From positions 1 through 51,197 of the forward strand of contig CADDZO010000002.1 of the NCBI GenBank assembly GCA_902812395.1: a DNA stretch of 51,197 nucleotides. Reading direction: 5' to 3'. Of the stretch, positions 1 through 7,714 are shown piece by piece. This DNA is from a bacterium. GTDB lineage: Bacteria > Chloroflexota > Dormibacteria > Dormibacterales > Dormibacteraceae. The translations under genes and the position numbers were made by a program. Below the pieces are notes generated by a model, which saw only the letters and a list, made by a program, of their open reading frames with translations, did not search any database and was not told the DNA's origin. How positions within the stretch are numbered: position 1 is the stretch's first letter; each line of letters begins with the position of its first letter.

Positions 1-137
1 GGGCTGGGCTGGTCGTCGAAGGCCTGGAGTCGTAGCCCTCCGACGGGCGGCAGTGACCGGACCATGGTCGCGGGCGGGCCCGGCTGGGCGAGTGCCAGGG
101 CCAGGGCGGTGAGGGGCGCGGCGGGCAGCAAGGTCAT
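1..137 (-). CDS. 5' end of a gene cut by the window edge, possibly mshC
   Basis: An open reading frame starts at an ATG (137-135) that overlaps the stop of the SCO1664-family gene as ATGA, and stays open to the left edge (about 45 codons). An alternative start is the ATG at 65-63, giving a product that begins MVRSLPPVGGLRLQAFDD. The four-base overlap is the usual sign of translational coupling, so a real gene is likely. In Streptomyces coelicolor the gene next to SCO1664 is SCO1663, mshC, the cysteine ligase of mycothiol synthesis. MshC proteins have an N-terminus of similar style (proline-rich, then a short 'LRLYD'-like strand). The identity therefore rests mainly on gene neighbourhood and is tentative; none of the catalytic part is visible. 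Confidence 0.35.
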   Translation of the reverse strand, partial: MTLLPAAPLTALALALAQPGPPATMVRSLPPVGGLRLQAFDDQPS

Positions 138-883
138 ACCGGGGGCCAGGGCACCGACCAGCCCGAGCTGGGCCTGGGCATCCGCCAGGTGGGCTCGAGC
201 ACGGTCTCCAATCGGCGCTGGAGCAGCATCCGCTCGCGCCGGTTGATGAGGCCGACAAGCATGGCCTCCAGCTCGCCGCCCTGCAGGCCGGCCACGGCTC
301 GCTCCAGGTCTGGCCGCAGACGCTGCGGCAGCGGCTGGCCGGCGAAGTCCCAGATCACGGTGCGCAGCTTCGGCTCGACATGGAAGGTGAGGCCGTGATC
401 GATCACCCAAGCCCGCCCTTCCTGGTCGAGCAGGCAGTGCCCTGACTTGCGATCGGCGTTGTTGGTCACCACATCGAACACCGCGACCTCGAGCCAGACA
501 TCGGCCGGCTCCCCGTTCAGCGCAAGGTAGTGCAATCCAGGCCGGGCCTGCACGAAAATCTGCAGGGCGCCGATGCCATGCGGGGCCTGTCGGCGGACAA
601 CGGTGGGCGGGATCATGGGCCAGCCCAGATACCGGGAGAGAAGGTAGGCGGCCACCTCGCGCCGATACAGAGTTCCGGCCGGGAAGTCCCAGAGCGGCGC
701 CTCCCCCCGGGCCGGCTTGTAGACGGCCTGGAGCGGCCCTCGTTCCGGACATCCGGGATCGTGGAGTTCGGCCAGGAAGGTGTAGTTGGAGGAGTGCCGG
801 AACAGGCCCTTCAATCGGATCTCAGGAAGCTCGCGCAGGGCCTGTTCCGCCTGACCGAAGTCAAACGATCGGCCGGGAGCCAT
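134..883 (-). CDS. SCO1664-family protein (PI3/4-kinase-like fold)
   Basis: 249 residues, complete. The protein has the features of the actinobacterial SCO1664 family, distant relatives of phosphatidylinositol 3/4-kinases and HipA-like kinases. A strand with a probable nucleotide-contacting lysine (AVYKPARGEAPLWDFP, about residues 54-69) is followed by YRREVAAYLLS. The catalytic-loop-like segment VFDVVTNNADRKSGHCLL and the metal-binding segment VIDHGLTFH lie at about residues 135-168. No substrate is known for the family. The ATG start lies inside the end of the upstream DUF3090 gene (23-bp overlap) and its own stop overlaps the next ATG, so three genes form one minus-strand transcription unit. 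Family assignment is from motif recognition and from the DUF3090 neighbour, with which this family usually travels. Confidence 0.85.
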   Translation of the reverse strand: MAPGRSFDFGQAEQALRELPEIRLKGLFRHSSNYTFLAELHDPGCPERGPLQAVYKPARGEAPLWDFPAGTLYRREVAAYLLSRYLGWPMIPPTVVRRQAPHGIGALQIFVQARPGLHYLALNGEPADVWLEVAVFDVVTNNADRKSGHCLLDQEGRAWVIDHGLTFHVEPKLRTVIWDFAGQPLPQRLRPDLERAVAGLQGGELEAMLVGLINRRERMLLQRRLETVLEPTWRMPRPSSGWSVPWPPV

Positions 884-1373
884 TGGCGGCCGGACAGGGG
901 TGACCGGACGGATCGACGGGGAGGCCGCAGAACGGACAGAGTGGACGACCCTGGGCCAGCACCCTCTCGGCCTGCCGGGTGAAGGCCCGCACCTGCTCGG
1001 GGCTCACCCAGAATCGGGCGGTGGCCAGGGTGGCGACGTCCTGGTCCTCGTTCTCCGGCGCCTCTCGAGCCACGATCACGAAGCGGCGCTTGGATTCGTG
1101 GTAGCCCAACCCGAGCTCCCCGATCGTCCAGTCCGCTGCCACCGGCTCGGCCTCGCCTTCGGGCGCTGGCGCTTCGGCCTCCGGGTCCAGCTCCTGTGCC
1201 TCCAGCAGCTGGCGCATGCGCACCACCAATCCCTGCACGTGGAACTTCTCGCAGTAGAGCACAATGGAGGTGCCCTGCCCAGTCGCACGCAGGAAGAACT
1301 GGCGCCGTCCCGGCGGGCCGACGGCCCCCACGCCGATCGCTTCGGTGGGATCGAGGTCTATGCTTCGAGCCAC
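861..1373 (-). CDS. DUF3090 family protein
   Basis: 170 residues. The N-terminus (IDLDPTEAIGVGAVGPPG) and the central RQFFLRATG and GELGLGYHESKRRFVIVARE segments are typical of DUF3090. The C-terminus ends in a short Cys-rich knuckle, CPFCGLPVDPSGHPC, likely to bind zinc. Function is unknown. The family is nearly always next to an SCO1664-family gene, as here. The start is a GTG at 1373; on the minus strand a TACTCT hexamer lies seven bases before it, so the message is probably leaderless. The gene is divergent from dnaK with a 125-bp spacer. Confidence 0.85.
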   Translation of the reverse strand: MARSIDLDPTEAIGVGAVGPPGRRQFFLRATGQGTSIVLYCEKFHVQGLVVRMRQLLEAQELDPEAEAPAPEGEAEPVAADWTIGELGLGYHESKRRFVIVAREAPENEDQDVATLATARFWVSPEQVRAFTRQAERVLAQGRPLCPFCGLPVDPSGHPCPAANGSRPIV

Positions 1374-1380
1374 TGCCCTG

Positions 1381-1386
1381 AGAGTA
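1381..1386 (-). promoter_or_regulatory. -10 element for a leaderless DUF3090 message
   Basis: On the minus strand the hexamer reads TACTCT (TANNNT) and is separated from the GTG at 1373 by seven bases. Transcription would start at or within a base or two of the start codon. No clear -35 box is seen. Confidence 0.55.
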
Positions 1387-1488
1387 TCTGCCCCCGGGCC
1401 GGCCCCGGGCTGTCGGGGCGACGAGTTTCGCCGTCCCGGACGTTGGGAAAGTTAGCTGAGTACCTGGATCGGGCACAAATACCAGTGC

Positions 1489-1494
1489 GGAGGA
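1489..1494 (+). promoter_or_regulatory. Shine-Dalgarno of dnaK
   Basis: GGAGGA sits four bases before the dnaK ATG and fixes the start. The 125-bp divergent spacer (1374-1498) contains no CIRCE (TTAGCACTC-N9-GAGTGCTAA) and no HAIR repeat that I can see, so HrcA or HspR control is not supported by the sequence. Confidence 0.6.
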
Positions 1495-1498
1495 ACAC

Positions 1499-3406
1499 AT
1501 GCCTAAGACCGTCGGAATCGACCTCGGCACGACCAACTCCGTGATCGCGGTCATGGAGGGGGGTGAGCCGGTGGTCATCCCCAACTCGGAGGGCTCCCGG
1601 ACCACGCCCTCGGTGGTCGCGTTCACCAAGTCGGGGGAGCGCCTGGTCGGGACCCTGGCCCGCCGCCAGGCCGCGGTCAACCCGGAGAACACCGTCTACT
1701 CGATCAAGCGGTTCATGGGGCGCCGCTACGGCGAGGTCGAGTCGGAGCGCAAGATCGTCCCCTACAAGGTCAAGCCCGGGAAGGATGACCGGGCGGTGGT
1801 CGAGATCCCGAACGCCGGCAAGGACTTCACCCCAGAGGAGATCTCGGCCATGGTCTTGCAGAAGCTGAAGGCCGACGCCGAGGCCTACCTGGGCGAGAAG
1901 GTGACCGACGCCGTGATCACGGTGCCCGCCTACTTCAACGACTCCCAGCGGCAGGCGACCAAGAACGCGGGCACCATCGCTGGCCTCAACGTGCTCCGGA
2001 TCATCAACGAACCCACCGCCGCCTCGTTGGCATACGGCCTGGACAAGAAGACGAACGAGACCATCCTGGTCTTCGACCTGGGTGGCGGCACCTTCGATGT
2101 CTCCATCCTGGACGTCGGCGATGGCGTCTTCGAGGTCAAGGCCACCAATGGGGACACCCACCTGGGTGGCGACGATTACGACCGTCGCATCGTGGACTGG
2201 CTGGCGGAGGAGTTCAAGCGCGAGAATGGCATCGATCTCAAAGCGGACCGGCAGGCGCTCCAGCGCCTGACCGAGGCCGCCGAGCGAGCCAAGATCGAGC
2301 TCTCGTCCCGGCTCGAGACCACCATCAACCTTCCCTTCATCACTGCCGACCAGACCGGCCCCAAGCACCTGGAGACGACGCTGACCCGGGCCAGGTTCGA
2401 GGCGCTGACCTCCGACCTGACCGAGCGGATGCGGGGGCCGTTCATGGCCGCGCTCAAGGATGCCGGGCTCACCCCCCAGCAGATCCACGAGGTAGTGCTG
2501 GTCGGTGGCGCCACCCGGATGCCGGTGGTGCAGCAGCTGGTCAAGGAGCTGACCGGCGGGAAGGAGCCCCACAAAGGGGTCAACCCGGACGAGGTGGTGG
2601 CGGTCGGTGCGGCCATCCAGGCCGGGGTACTCAAGGGCGAGGTCAAGGACGTCCTGCTCCTGGACGTGACCCCGCTCTCGCTCGGCATCGAGACCCTGGG
2701 TGGCGTCACCACCAAGCTGGTGGAGCGCAACACCACCATCCCCACCTCCCGGTCGCAGATCTTCAGCACCGCGGCCGACAACCAGACCTCGGTCGAAGTC
2801 CACGTCCTGCAGGGCGAGCGCGAGTTCGCGCGGGACAACCGGACCCTGGGTCGCTTCCAGCTCAACGGCATCCCGCCCGCGCCGCGAGGGGTGCCCCAGA
2901 TCGAGGTCACGTTCGACATCGACGCCAATGGCATCCTCAACGTCAAGGCCAAGGATCTGGGCACCGGGCGCGAGCAATCGGTGACCATCACCGCCTCCTC
3001 GACCCTCTCCAAGGAGGAGGTGGAGCGGCTGGTGCACGAGGCGGAGCAACACGCCTCCGAGGACCGGGCCCGGCGCGAGGAGGTGGAGCTGCGCAACCAG
3101 GCCGACCAGATGGTCTACCAGGCGGAGAAGGTCCTCAAGGAGAACCAGGACCGCATCCCGGCGGACGTTCGCTCCGAGGTGGAGACCAAGATGGAGACCC
3201 TGAAGAGCGCGGCCAAGGGCGGCGACGTTGGTGCCTTGCGCCACGCCATGGATGACTTCAACGAGTCGCTCCAAAAGGTCGGCCAGCACATCTACCAGCA
3301 GGCCGGTGCGACTGCGGGCGGAGGCGGCCAGCAGTCAACTGGCGGAGACGGTGGCGACAAGCCTCAGGACGACGTCGTCGACGCCGACTACCGCGAAGTT
3401 AACTGA
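1499..3406 (+). CDS. dnaK: Chaperone DnaK (Hsp70)
   Basis: 635 residues, normal length. Cytosolic ATP-dependent chaperone. The nucleotide-binding domain (about 1-380) shows the signatures [29 protein letters not shown] and [13 protein letters not shown]. The substrate-binding domain follows ([14 protein letters not shown], then the beta-sandwich), then a helical lid and the usual acidic C-terminal tail ending [12 protein letters not shown]. The ATG at 1499 is preceded by a good Shine-Dalgarno. Unusually for a GC-rich bacterium, grpE, dnaJ and hspR are not beside it: dnaK is followed directly by a strong terminator hairpin and a tRNA gene. Its co-chaperones must be encoded elsewhere. Confidence 0.98.
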   Translation: MPKTVGIDLGTTNSVIAVMEGGEPVVIPNSEGSRTTPSVVAFTKSGERLVGTLARRQAAVNPENTVYSIKRFMGRRYGEVESERKIVPYKVKPGKDDRAVVEIPNAGKDFTPEEISAMVLQKLKADAEAYLGEKVTDAVITVPAYFNDSQRQATKNAGTIAGLNVLRIINEPTAASLAYGLDKKTNETILVFDLGGGTFDVSILDVGDGVFEVKATNGDTHLGGDDYDRRIVDWLAEEFKRENGIDLKADRQALQRLTEAAERAKIELSSRLETTINLPFITADQTGPKHLETTLTRARFEALTSDLTERMRGPFMAALKDAGLTPQQIHEVVLVGGATRMPVVQQLVKELTGGKEPHKGVNPDEVVAVGAAIQAGVLKGEVKDVLLLDVTPLSLGIETLGGVTTKLVERNTTIPTSRSQIFSTAADNQTSVEVHVLQGEREFARDNRTLGRFQLNGIPPAPRGVPQIEVTFDIDANGILNVKAKDLGTGREQSVTITASSTLSKEEVERLVHEAEQHASEDRARREEVELRNQADQMVYQAEKVLKENQDRIPADVRSEVETKMETLKSAAKGGDVGALRHAMDDFNESLQKVGQHIYQQAGATAGGGGQQSTGGDGGDKPQDDVVDADYREVN

Positions 3407-3411
3407 GGTGG

Positions 3412-3447
3412 CAGGCGGGGGAGCCGCAGCGCCGGCTCGCCCGCCTG
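3412..3447 (+). terminator. Terminator hairpin of dnaK
   Basis: Arms 3412-3426 and 3433-3447 pair over 15 positions with one G/G mismatch (3420/3439) around a six-base loop CAGCGC. It begins six bases after the dnaK stop. There is no T-tract, as is common for hairpin terminators in GC-rich bacteria. Confidence 0.8.
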
Positions 3448-3457
3448 GGTCGGCCGA

Positions 3458-3463
3458 TAGAAT
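3458..3463 (+). promoter_or_regulatory. -10 element of the tRNA-Thr gene
   Basis: TAGAAT, a near-perfect -10 box, ends nine bases before the mature tRNA 5' end, between the dnaK terminator and the tRNA. No obvious -35 box. Confidence 0.6.
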
Positions 3464-3472
3464 GAGCCGCGC

Positions 3473-3545
3473 GCCGACGTAGCTCAGCCGGCAGAGCAGC
3501 CGCCTCGTAAGTGGCAGGTCGTGGGTTCGAGTCCCACCGTCGGCT
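3473..3545 (+). tRNA. tRNA-Thr (anticodon CGT)
   Basis: A full cloverleaf can be drawn: acceptor GCCGACG (3473-3479) with CGTCGGC (3538-3544); D stem GCTC/GAGC; anticodon stem GCCGC/GTGGC (one G-U) with loop CTCGTAA giving anticodon CGT at 3506-3508; T stem GTGGG/CCCAC with loop TTCGAGT; discriminator T3545. The 3' CCA is not encoded (TCA follows). It reads ACG codons for threonine. Confidence 0.95.
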
Positions 3546-3857
3546 CAGGCAGATGGTGCGTCTCCAGCCCGTTGATGGCCGCCGGCAGTCGGGCTAGATG
3601 TCGAGTTGAGGGTTCAGCCAAGCGCCGTAAAGAGGCGATGTGGGAGACCGCATTGCCCTGCATGTACACGGCCGGCATCGAGGGCCTTGGGCTGGGGGCA
3701 GGACGGGGTTGCCCTCGCCCGGGCCAGCCACGGCGCCCCTCTTCCTGCCGCATTCTCGGACCTCCACTCCGGATGGCAGTCGGGGAGGGCAGGCCGATAG
3801 TGTTGGCCACGCCATGGGGGTCACCGCGGGTCAGGGCCACGCGCGAGAGGTGTCGGC
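3546..3857. other. Non-coding spacer
   Basis: 312 bp between the tRNA and the DedA gene. Several short open frames exist on both strands but none has family-like content; the longest, on the minus strand, translates through the antisense of the tRNA. The only recognisable element is GAGAGG (3845-3850), the probable ribosome-binding site of the following gene. Confidence 0.5.
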
Positions 3858-4565
3858 GTGATCCTGGCATCGCTTCCCAGCCCCCTGGGAATCCACCTCT
3901 CGGCCATCCCTGCGAGCGTGGTGTACGTGCTGGTCCCCGCCCTGGTGGGTCTGGAGTACCTGGGCGTACCGGTGCCCGGGGAGTCGGCGCTCATCGCAGC
4001 CGCGCTGCTGGCCGCGACGACGCATCGGGTGGAGATCGCGGTCGTGATCCCGCTGGCGGCCGCGGGCGCGATCGTGGGGGCGAACATCGGCTTCGGGATA
4101 GGGTACTGGGGCGGTGCCCGCCTGTTGATCTGGATCGCCCGCCGACTGCGCATCCCCGAGAGCAGGCTGAAGGTGGGTCGCTACCTGTTCTGGCGCTTCG
4201 GAGCCTTGGTGCTGCTCTTCGGCCGGTTCCTGACTGTGCTCCGCGCCTACATCTCGTTCCTGGCCGGGGTGAGCCGGATGGGGTGGGGTCGCTTCGAGCT
4301 GGTCAACGTCCTCGGCGGGGCGCTCTGGGCGACCGTCTATGGGCTCGCCTACTACGCCGCCGGAGAGCTGCTGCTCCGCTTCAGCACCCCCATCGAGCTG
4401 GTCCTGGTCGGTCTGGCCGCGGTCGTGGTGGTGATCGGAGTGGTCCTGATCCGGCGCAACCAGAACCGGCTGGTGGAGGCAGCTGAGCGTGCCCTGCCGG
4501 GACCGCTCGACTTCGACCGGGCGCCGGAGGTCGGCGCTCGGGGGGGCTCCGGACCGGTGCCGTGA
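3858..4565 (+). CDS. DedA family membrane protein
   Basis: 235 residues, close to the usual DedA length. DedA/VTT proteins are integral membrane proteins that act in lipid scrambling or flipping and envelope homeostasis. The typical re-entrant segment VGLEYLGVPVPGES (about 30-43) and the conserved FGRFLTVLRAYISFLAG (about 121-137) are present, with four to five hydrophobic segments and a basic cytoplasmic tail after about residue 195. The start is a GTG at 3858, seven bases after GAGAGG. It stands alone between a tRNA and a decayed transposon. A second VTT-domain protein with an extra DNA-binding domain is encoded at 39189-40385. Confidence 0.88.
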   Translation: MILASLPSPLGIHLSAIPASVVYVLVPALVGLEYLGVPVPGESALIAAALLAATTHRVEIAVVIPLAAAGAIVGANIGFGIGYWGGARLLIWIARRLRIPESRLKVGRYLFWRFGALVLLFGRFLTVLRAYISFLAGVSRMGWGRFELVNVLGGALWATVYGLAYYAAGELLLRFSTPIELVLVGLAAVVVVIGVVLIRRNQNRLVEAAERALPGPLDFDRAPEVGARGGSGPVP

Positions 4566-4649
4566 TCCGGAGCCTGGTCCGAAGGGCTGGGAGCGTACGG
4601 TCTGGGCGCTGGACTGTTGTAGTATGAATGGATTAACTTGAAGGAGTAG

Positions 4650-5720
4650 GAGCGGCAGCAGAGCGTCTATCCTGTGACCGCGTACCGCTGGTTCCGGGAA
4701 GACAAGCTCCCGGTTCCCGCACAGGAGGACTTCTCGAAGTCCAAGAAGGGGCTGCGGAAGGGACGACGGCTGGGCTTCCCTCGCTCCAAGAAGAAGGGAC
4801 GGTGCCGGGACTCCTTCCGTTTCAGCACCGGGGTGATGCGCTGCTCGGGCTCGACGGTCACGCTGCCCCGGCTGGGGACCATCCGCACCCACGAGCCCAC
4901 CATGGCGCTGGCGGGCAAGATCGCGGAAGGGAAGGCCAGGATCCTCTCTACCACCGTGTCGCGCACCGCCCAGCGCTGGTTCGTGTCCTTCACCGTGGAG
5001 GTCGAGCGTGAGGTCCCGGAACGCCATCGGCGGCCCCAGACGGCGGTGGGCATCGATCTCGGGATCTCTTCCCTGATCACGGCGGTGGATCACCAAGGCA
5101 AGGTGATCCAGTTCCCCCGGTCCCAAGCCGCTAGGCTGCGGCGCCTCCGCCGTGCCTCGCGCGCCCACCCCTGCAAGCAGAAGGGCTCTGCCAACCGCAG
5201 GAAGAGCACGCGGCGATTGGCGCGTATCTATGCCCGGATCGCCAACTGCCGTCTCGATGCCTTGCACAAGGCCACGACCTGGGGACTCGATACGAGACGG
5301 TGGTGGTCGAGGCCCTGAACGTGGTTGGGATGCTCCGCAACCGGAGATTGGCCCGGAGCCTGGCCGACCAGTCCTTCGGGACCATACGGCACCAGCTCGG
5401 CTACAAGACCGGCTGGCGCGGCGGCCGGTTGCTGGTTGCCCAGCGGTTCTTCCCCAGCTCCAAGACATGCTCTGGCTGCGGGGCGGTGAACGCCAAGGCT
5501 GGCCGAACGCGTCTTTCGCTGCGAGGGCTGTGGCCTGGCCATCGACCGGGACATGAATGTCGCGAAGAACGTAGCAGCGCTCGCCGTCCGTGGCAGAGGG
5601 GCCTGTGGAGCCGAGGTACGACCCAGCCTCGCTGGGCACACGGCGATGAAGCAGGAGGGGACCCCACGAAGCAGGCTTGGTGGGGACCCCGAGCAGGAAC
5701 CTAGCACCGCGTGGGGGTAA
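4650..5720 (+). pseudogene. tnpB: Decayed IS607-type element: tnpA stub fused to frameshifted tnpB
   Basis: The frame opens after a TAG at 4647. It reads VYPVTAYRWFREDKLPVPAQ, which is the helix-turn-helix start of an IS607 TnpA serine recombinase. At about 4720 it passes in frame into the interior of a TnpB (KKGLRKGRRLGFPRSKKKG). The TnpA catalytic domain and about the first hundred TnpB residues are therefore deleted. TnpB then continues with RuvC-I TAVGIDLGISS. A frameshift near 5280 leads to RuvC-II TVVVEALNVVGM and the first zinc knuckle CSGCG. A second frameshift near 5505 restores the original frame with CEGCG and RuvC-III IDRDMNVAKN, ending at TAA 5718-5720. Catalytic residues survive, but no single frame encodes the protein, so it should be inactive. 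Confidence 0.88.
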
Positions 5721-5762
5721 GACCCGGACCGCCGCCTGGCCTCAGGTGGCGGTCAGCTTACC
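5716..5762 (+). ncRNA. Hairpin at the tnpB 3' end, candidate omega-RNA scaffold
   Basis: An outer stem GGTAAG (5716-5721) pairs with CTTACC (5757-5762), and an inner 12-bp stem (5727-5738 with 5743-5754, one G-T wobble, loop GCCT) lies inside it, separated by small internal loops. The outer stem contains the tnpB TAA. TnpB guide RNAs (omega-RNA) are made from the 3' end of tnpB and the element's right end, so position and structure fit. It could instead be a terminator, but no T-tract follows. The assignment is inferred. Confidence 0.45.
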
Positions 5763-5877
5763 ATTGCTTGCTGGCCGAAGCTGGGAGCGCAAGCCCCGTC
5801 AGTAAAAGCGGGAAGTGCGCCCTTGACGGCACCGGACGGGTGTCTGAGTGGGTGGGGTGGGGGGCTCCGGGCTTGGA

Positions 5878-5883
5878 TACGAT
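5878..5883 (+). promoter_or_regulatory. -10 element for a leaderless GNAT message
   Basis: TACGAT (TANNNT) ends nine bases before the GTG at 5893. This supports that start over the GTG at 5848, which would add a glycine-rich stretch unlike the family. Confidence 0.5.
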
Positions 5884-5892
5884 CGTGCCGGC

Positions 5893-6366
5893 GTGGATCG
5901 CGTCGTGGTCGAGCGGTTGCCGGACGATCAGCTGGCCTCGATCAGGCCGCTGCTCGTCGACCTCCACCTGGCCGAACAGGAGCACTACGCTGACCATCCC
6001 CAGCTCAGCCGGGCGCAGCTGGAGGCGGCGCTCGATGAGGTGCCGGCGCGATTCAGCGGTGAGAACGTCGTGTTCGCCGTGCGCGATCCGGCCGGCGGGC
6101 TGGCTGGCTTCTGCTGGGTCGTCCTGTTCGACCCTGGAACGGGTCTGGAAGGGGAGGTGGCCGAGGTCTACGTCGCTCCCCAGCACCGCGAGCGGGGAGT
6201 GGGCGAGGCCTTGGTCAGACGCGCGGTGGAGCTGTTCCGGGAGCGCGGTGTCACGCTCGGGTACGTGTGGACCCGGCCTGACAACCGGGCTGCAACCCGG
6301 CTCTACCGCTCCGTCGGCTTCGAGCCCACCCGGCAGCTGATCCTGACCTGGTACCCGCCCGACTGA
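5893..6366 (+). CDS. GNAT family N-acetyltransferase
   Basis: 157 residues from the chosen GTG. The acetyl-CoA-binding motif A of the GNAT fold is clear: VAEVYVAPQHRERGVGEALV (about 90-110), followed by the motif-B segment NRAATRLYRSVGFEPT (about 130-145). The N-terminal half (LLVDLHLAEQEHYADHP) resembles stand-alone GNATs of GC-rich bacteria. The acceptor (small molecule, antibiotic or protein N-terminus) cannot be told from sequence. The gene is monocistronic, following the transposon scar. The next gene has its own promoter. Confidence 0.85.
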   Translation: MDRVVVERLPDDQLASIRPLLVDLHLAEQEHYADHPQLSRAQLEAALDEVPARFSGENVVFAVRDPAGGLAGFCWVVLFDPGTGLEGEVAEVYVAPQHRERGVGEALVRRAVELFRERGVTLGYVWTRPDNRAATRLYRSVGFEPTRQLILTWYPPD

Positions 6367-6581
6367 GGCAAGTGTCCACCTGGCCATCGCCGAAGTCGGC
6401 CACCCTCGTAGGGCTTGCCGCAGCGCCCTGGTCGTGGAGTGCCGTCTGAGACGGCCTTCCGCCGGTCGTCCAAGCGGCTTCGCCGAGGTCGTGCCGTCGG
6501 CGCCGCGTTACCAGCGGCCGGACCCACCTTTGAAGGAGCTTGCGGTGCGGCGACGGCAGCTCCATGGCAGCGGCGCCTGGA

Positions 6582-6587
6582 TAGACT
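6582..6587 (+). promoter_or_regulatory. -10 element for a leaderless HtrA-like message
   Basis: TAGACT ends eight bases before the GTG at 6596. It argues for that start rather than the in-frame codon at 6434, whose 54 extra codons are basic and low-complexity in character. Confidence 0.55.
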
Positions 6588-6595
6588 TGAGCCTC

Positions 6596-7714
6596 GTGAC
6601 CGAGGCCGCTGGGCCCGAGTCACCTCCCGGGCCGCGCCGGTCGCGATCCCGCACCGTCCCCCTGAGCGTGTACCTCGCCTCGGTTCTGGTGGCCGTGATC
6701 GTGGGTGGCGTGGTCGCCGCGGGCGTGACGCTGGGCATCCTGCACCTGCAGGGGAGGAACCTGCAGCACGTCGACCTTGCCGGCGGGGTGACCGTGAGCG
6801 AGAGTTCCGCCGCGATCAGCGTCGCCCAGAACGCCCAGCCGGCGGTGGTCTCGATCCTGACCGGCAAGTCCAACCAGCCCATGGGTTCGGGCTTCCTGGT
6901 GAGCAGCGATGGCTACGTGGTGACCAACGTGGGTGTGGTCGCCAATGCCCAGCAGCTGACCGTGGTCCTGCCCAACGGGTATGCGCGCCACGACGCCCAG
7001 CTGGTCGGCTACGACTGCGGGACCGGGGTCGCACTCGTCAAGATCAACGGTGTCTCCGGGCTCCCGACCCTGGGGCTGGGGGACTCAAGCGGGCTCTCCT
7101 TGGGCCAGGACCTGGTGGTGGTCGGCGGCCCCTTGACCCCGGAGGGCAGCGTGAGCATGGCCATGGTGAGCGCGCTCCACCGGACCATGGTGGTCAACGC
7201 CGGACTCGGTGACGGCCAGCTCAGTGATCTGATTCTGCTCGATGCTCCGATCGCAGCCGGCAACCAGGGCGGGCCGCTGCTCGACCTGACCGGCCAGGTG
7301 GTGGGGGTCACCATGGACGGCACCAGCGACGGCCGCAGCGTCGCCTTCGCCCTGGCCGCGTCGGACCTGACCCAGGTGGTACAGCAGATCGAGCAGACCG
7401 GCACCGTGGTGGTGGCATCGCTGGGCGCCCAGACCCAGGAGGTGAGCAGCGCCGATGCGGCCCTGAACGGCGGGGTACCGGGCGCCCGCATCGTCTCGGT
7501 GTCCCCCGGAGGCCCGCTCGCCCAGGCCGGCCTCAAGCCCGGCGACGTCATCACCCAGATCGACGACGTCCGCCTGGACGACGCTCACCCCCTGGTGCAG
7601 GTGCTCCGCTCCCAGTTCTCGCCCGACCAGCGAGTGACCGTCACCTACTGGCGAGCGGGCACCACCGGCCAGGTCGAGCTGACGCTGACCGGGGAGCAGC
7701 CGTCGTGTCCATGA
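6596..7714 (+). CDS. HtrA-like membrane-anchored PDZ protein lacking the protease triad
   Basis: 372 residues from the GTG at 6596. One N-terminal membrane anchor (about 25-50) is followed by an external trypsin-like domain (about 75-265) and a C-terminal PDZ domain (about 285-365, with VSPGGPLAQAGLKPGDVI). The fold is clearly HtrA/DegP-like, but all three catalytic positions differ. The usual TNAHVV reads TNVGVV (His to Gly113). The usual TDLAVLKI reads TGVALVKI (Asp to Gly144). GNSGGP reads GNQGGP (Ser to Gln224). It should bind but not cleave, and may act as a chaperone, scaffold or decoy. Its stop overlaps the argS ATG (ATGA), so the two are co-translated. I see no frameshift, so this is a maintained coding sequence rather than a relic. 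Confidence 0.85.
   Translation: MTEAAGPESPPGPRRSRSRTVPLSVYLASVLVAVIVGGVVAAGVTLGILHLQGRNLQHVDLAGGVTVSESSAAISVAQNAQPAVVSILTGKSNQPMGSGFLVSSDGYVVTNVGVVANAQQLTVVLPNGYARHDAQLVGYDCGTGVALVKINGVSGLPTLGLGDSSGLSLGQDLVVVGGPLTPEGSVSMAMVSALHRTMVVNAGLGDGQLSDLILLDAPIAAGNQGGPLLDLTGQVVGVTMDGTSDGRSVAFALAASDLTQVVQQIEQTGTVVVASLGAQTQEVSSADAALNGGVPGARIVSVSPGGPLAQAGLKPGDVITQIDDVRLDDAHPLVQVLRSQFSPDQRVTVTYWRAGTTGQVELTLTGEQPSCP

Noticed and set aside
1374-1498. CIRCE or HAIR heat-shock operator before dnaK
   Set aside because: No TTAGCACTC/GAGTGCTAA or CTTGAGT/ACTCAAG pair is present; GTTAGCTGAGTAC is only superficially similar.
1358-3289. 643-codon minus-strand open frame opposite dnaK
   Set aside because: Antisense of a clear dnaK; long antisense frames are expected at this GC content and the translation has no family pattern.
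3484-3870. 128-codon minus-strand frame across the tRNA
   Set aside because: Its C-terminus (TVGLEPTTCHLRG) is the well-known false translation of antisense tRNA sequence.
3831-5639. 602-codon minus-strand frame opposite the DedA gene and tnpB
   Set aside because: Gln/His/Pro/Arg-rich shadow of two recognisable plus-strand sequences.
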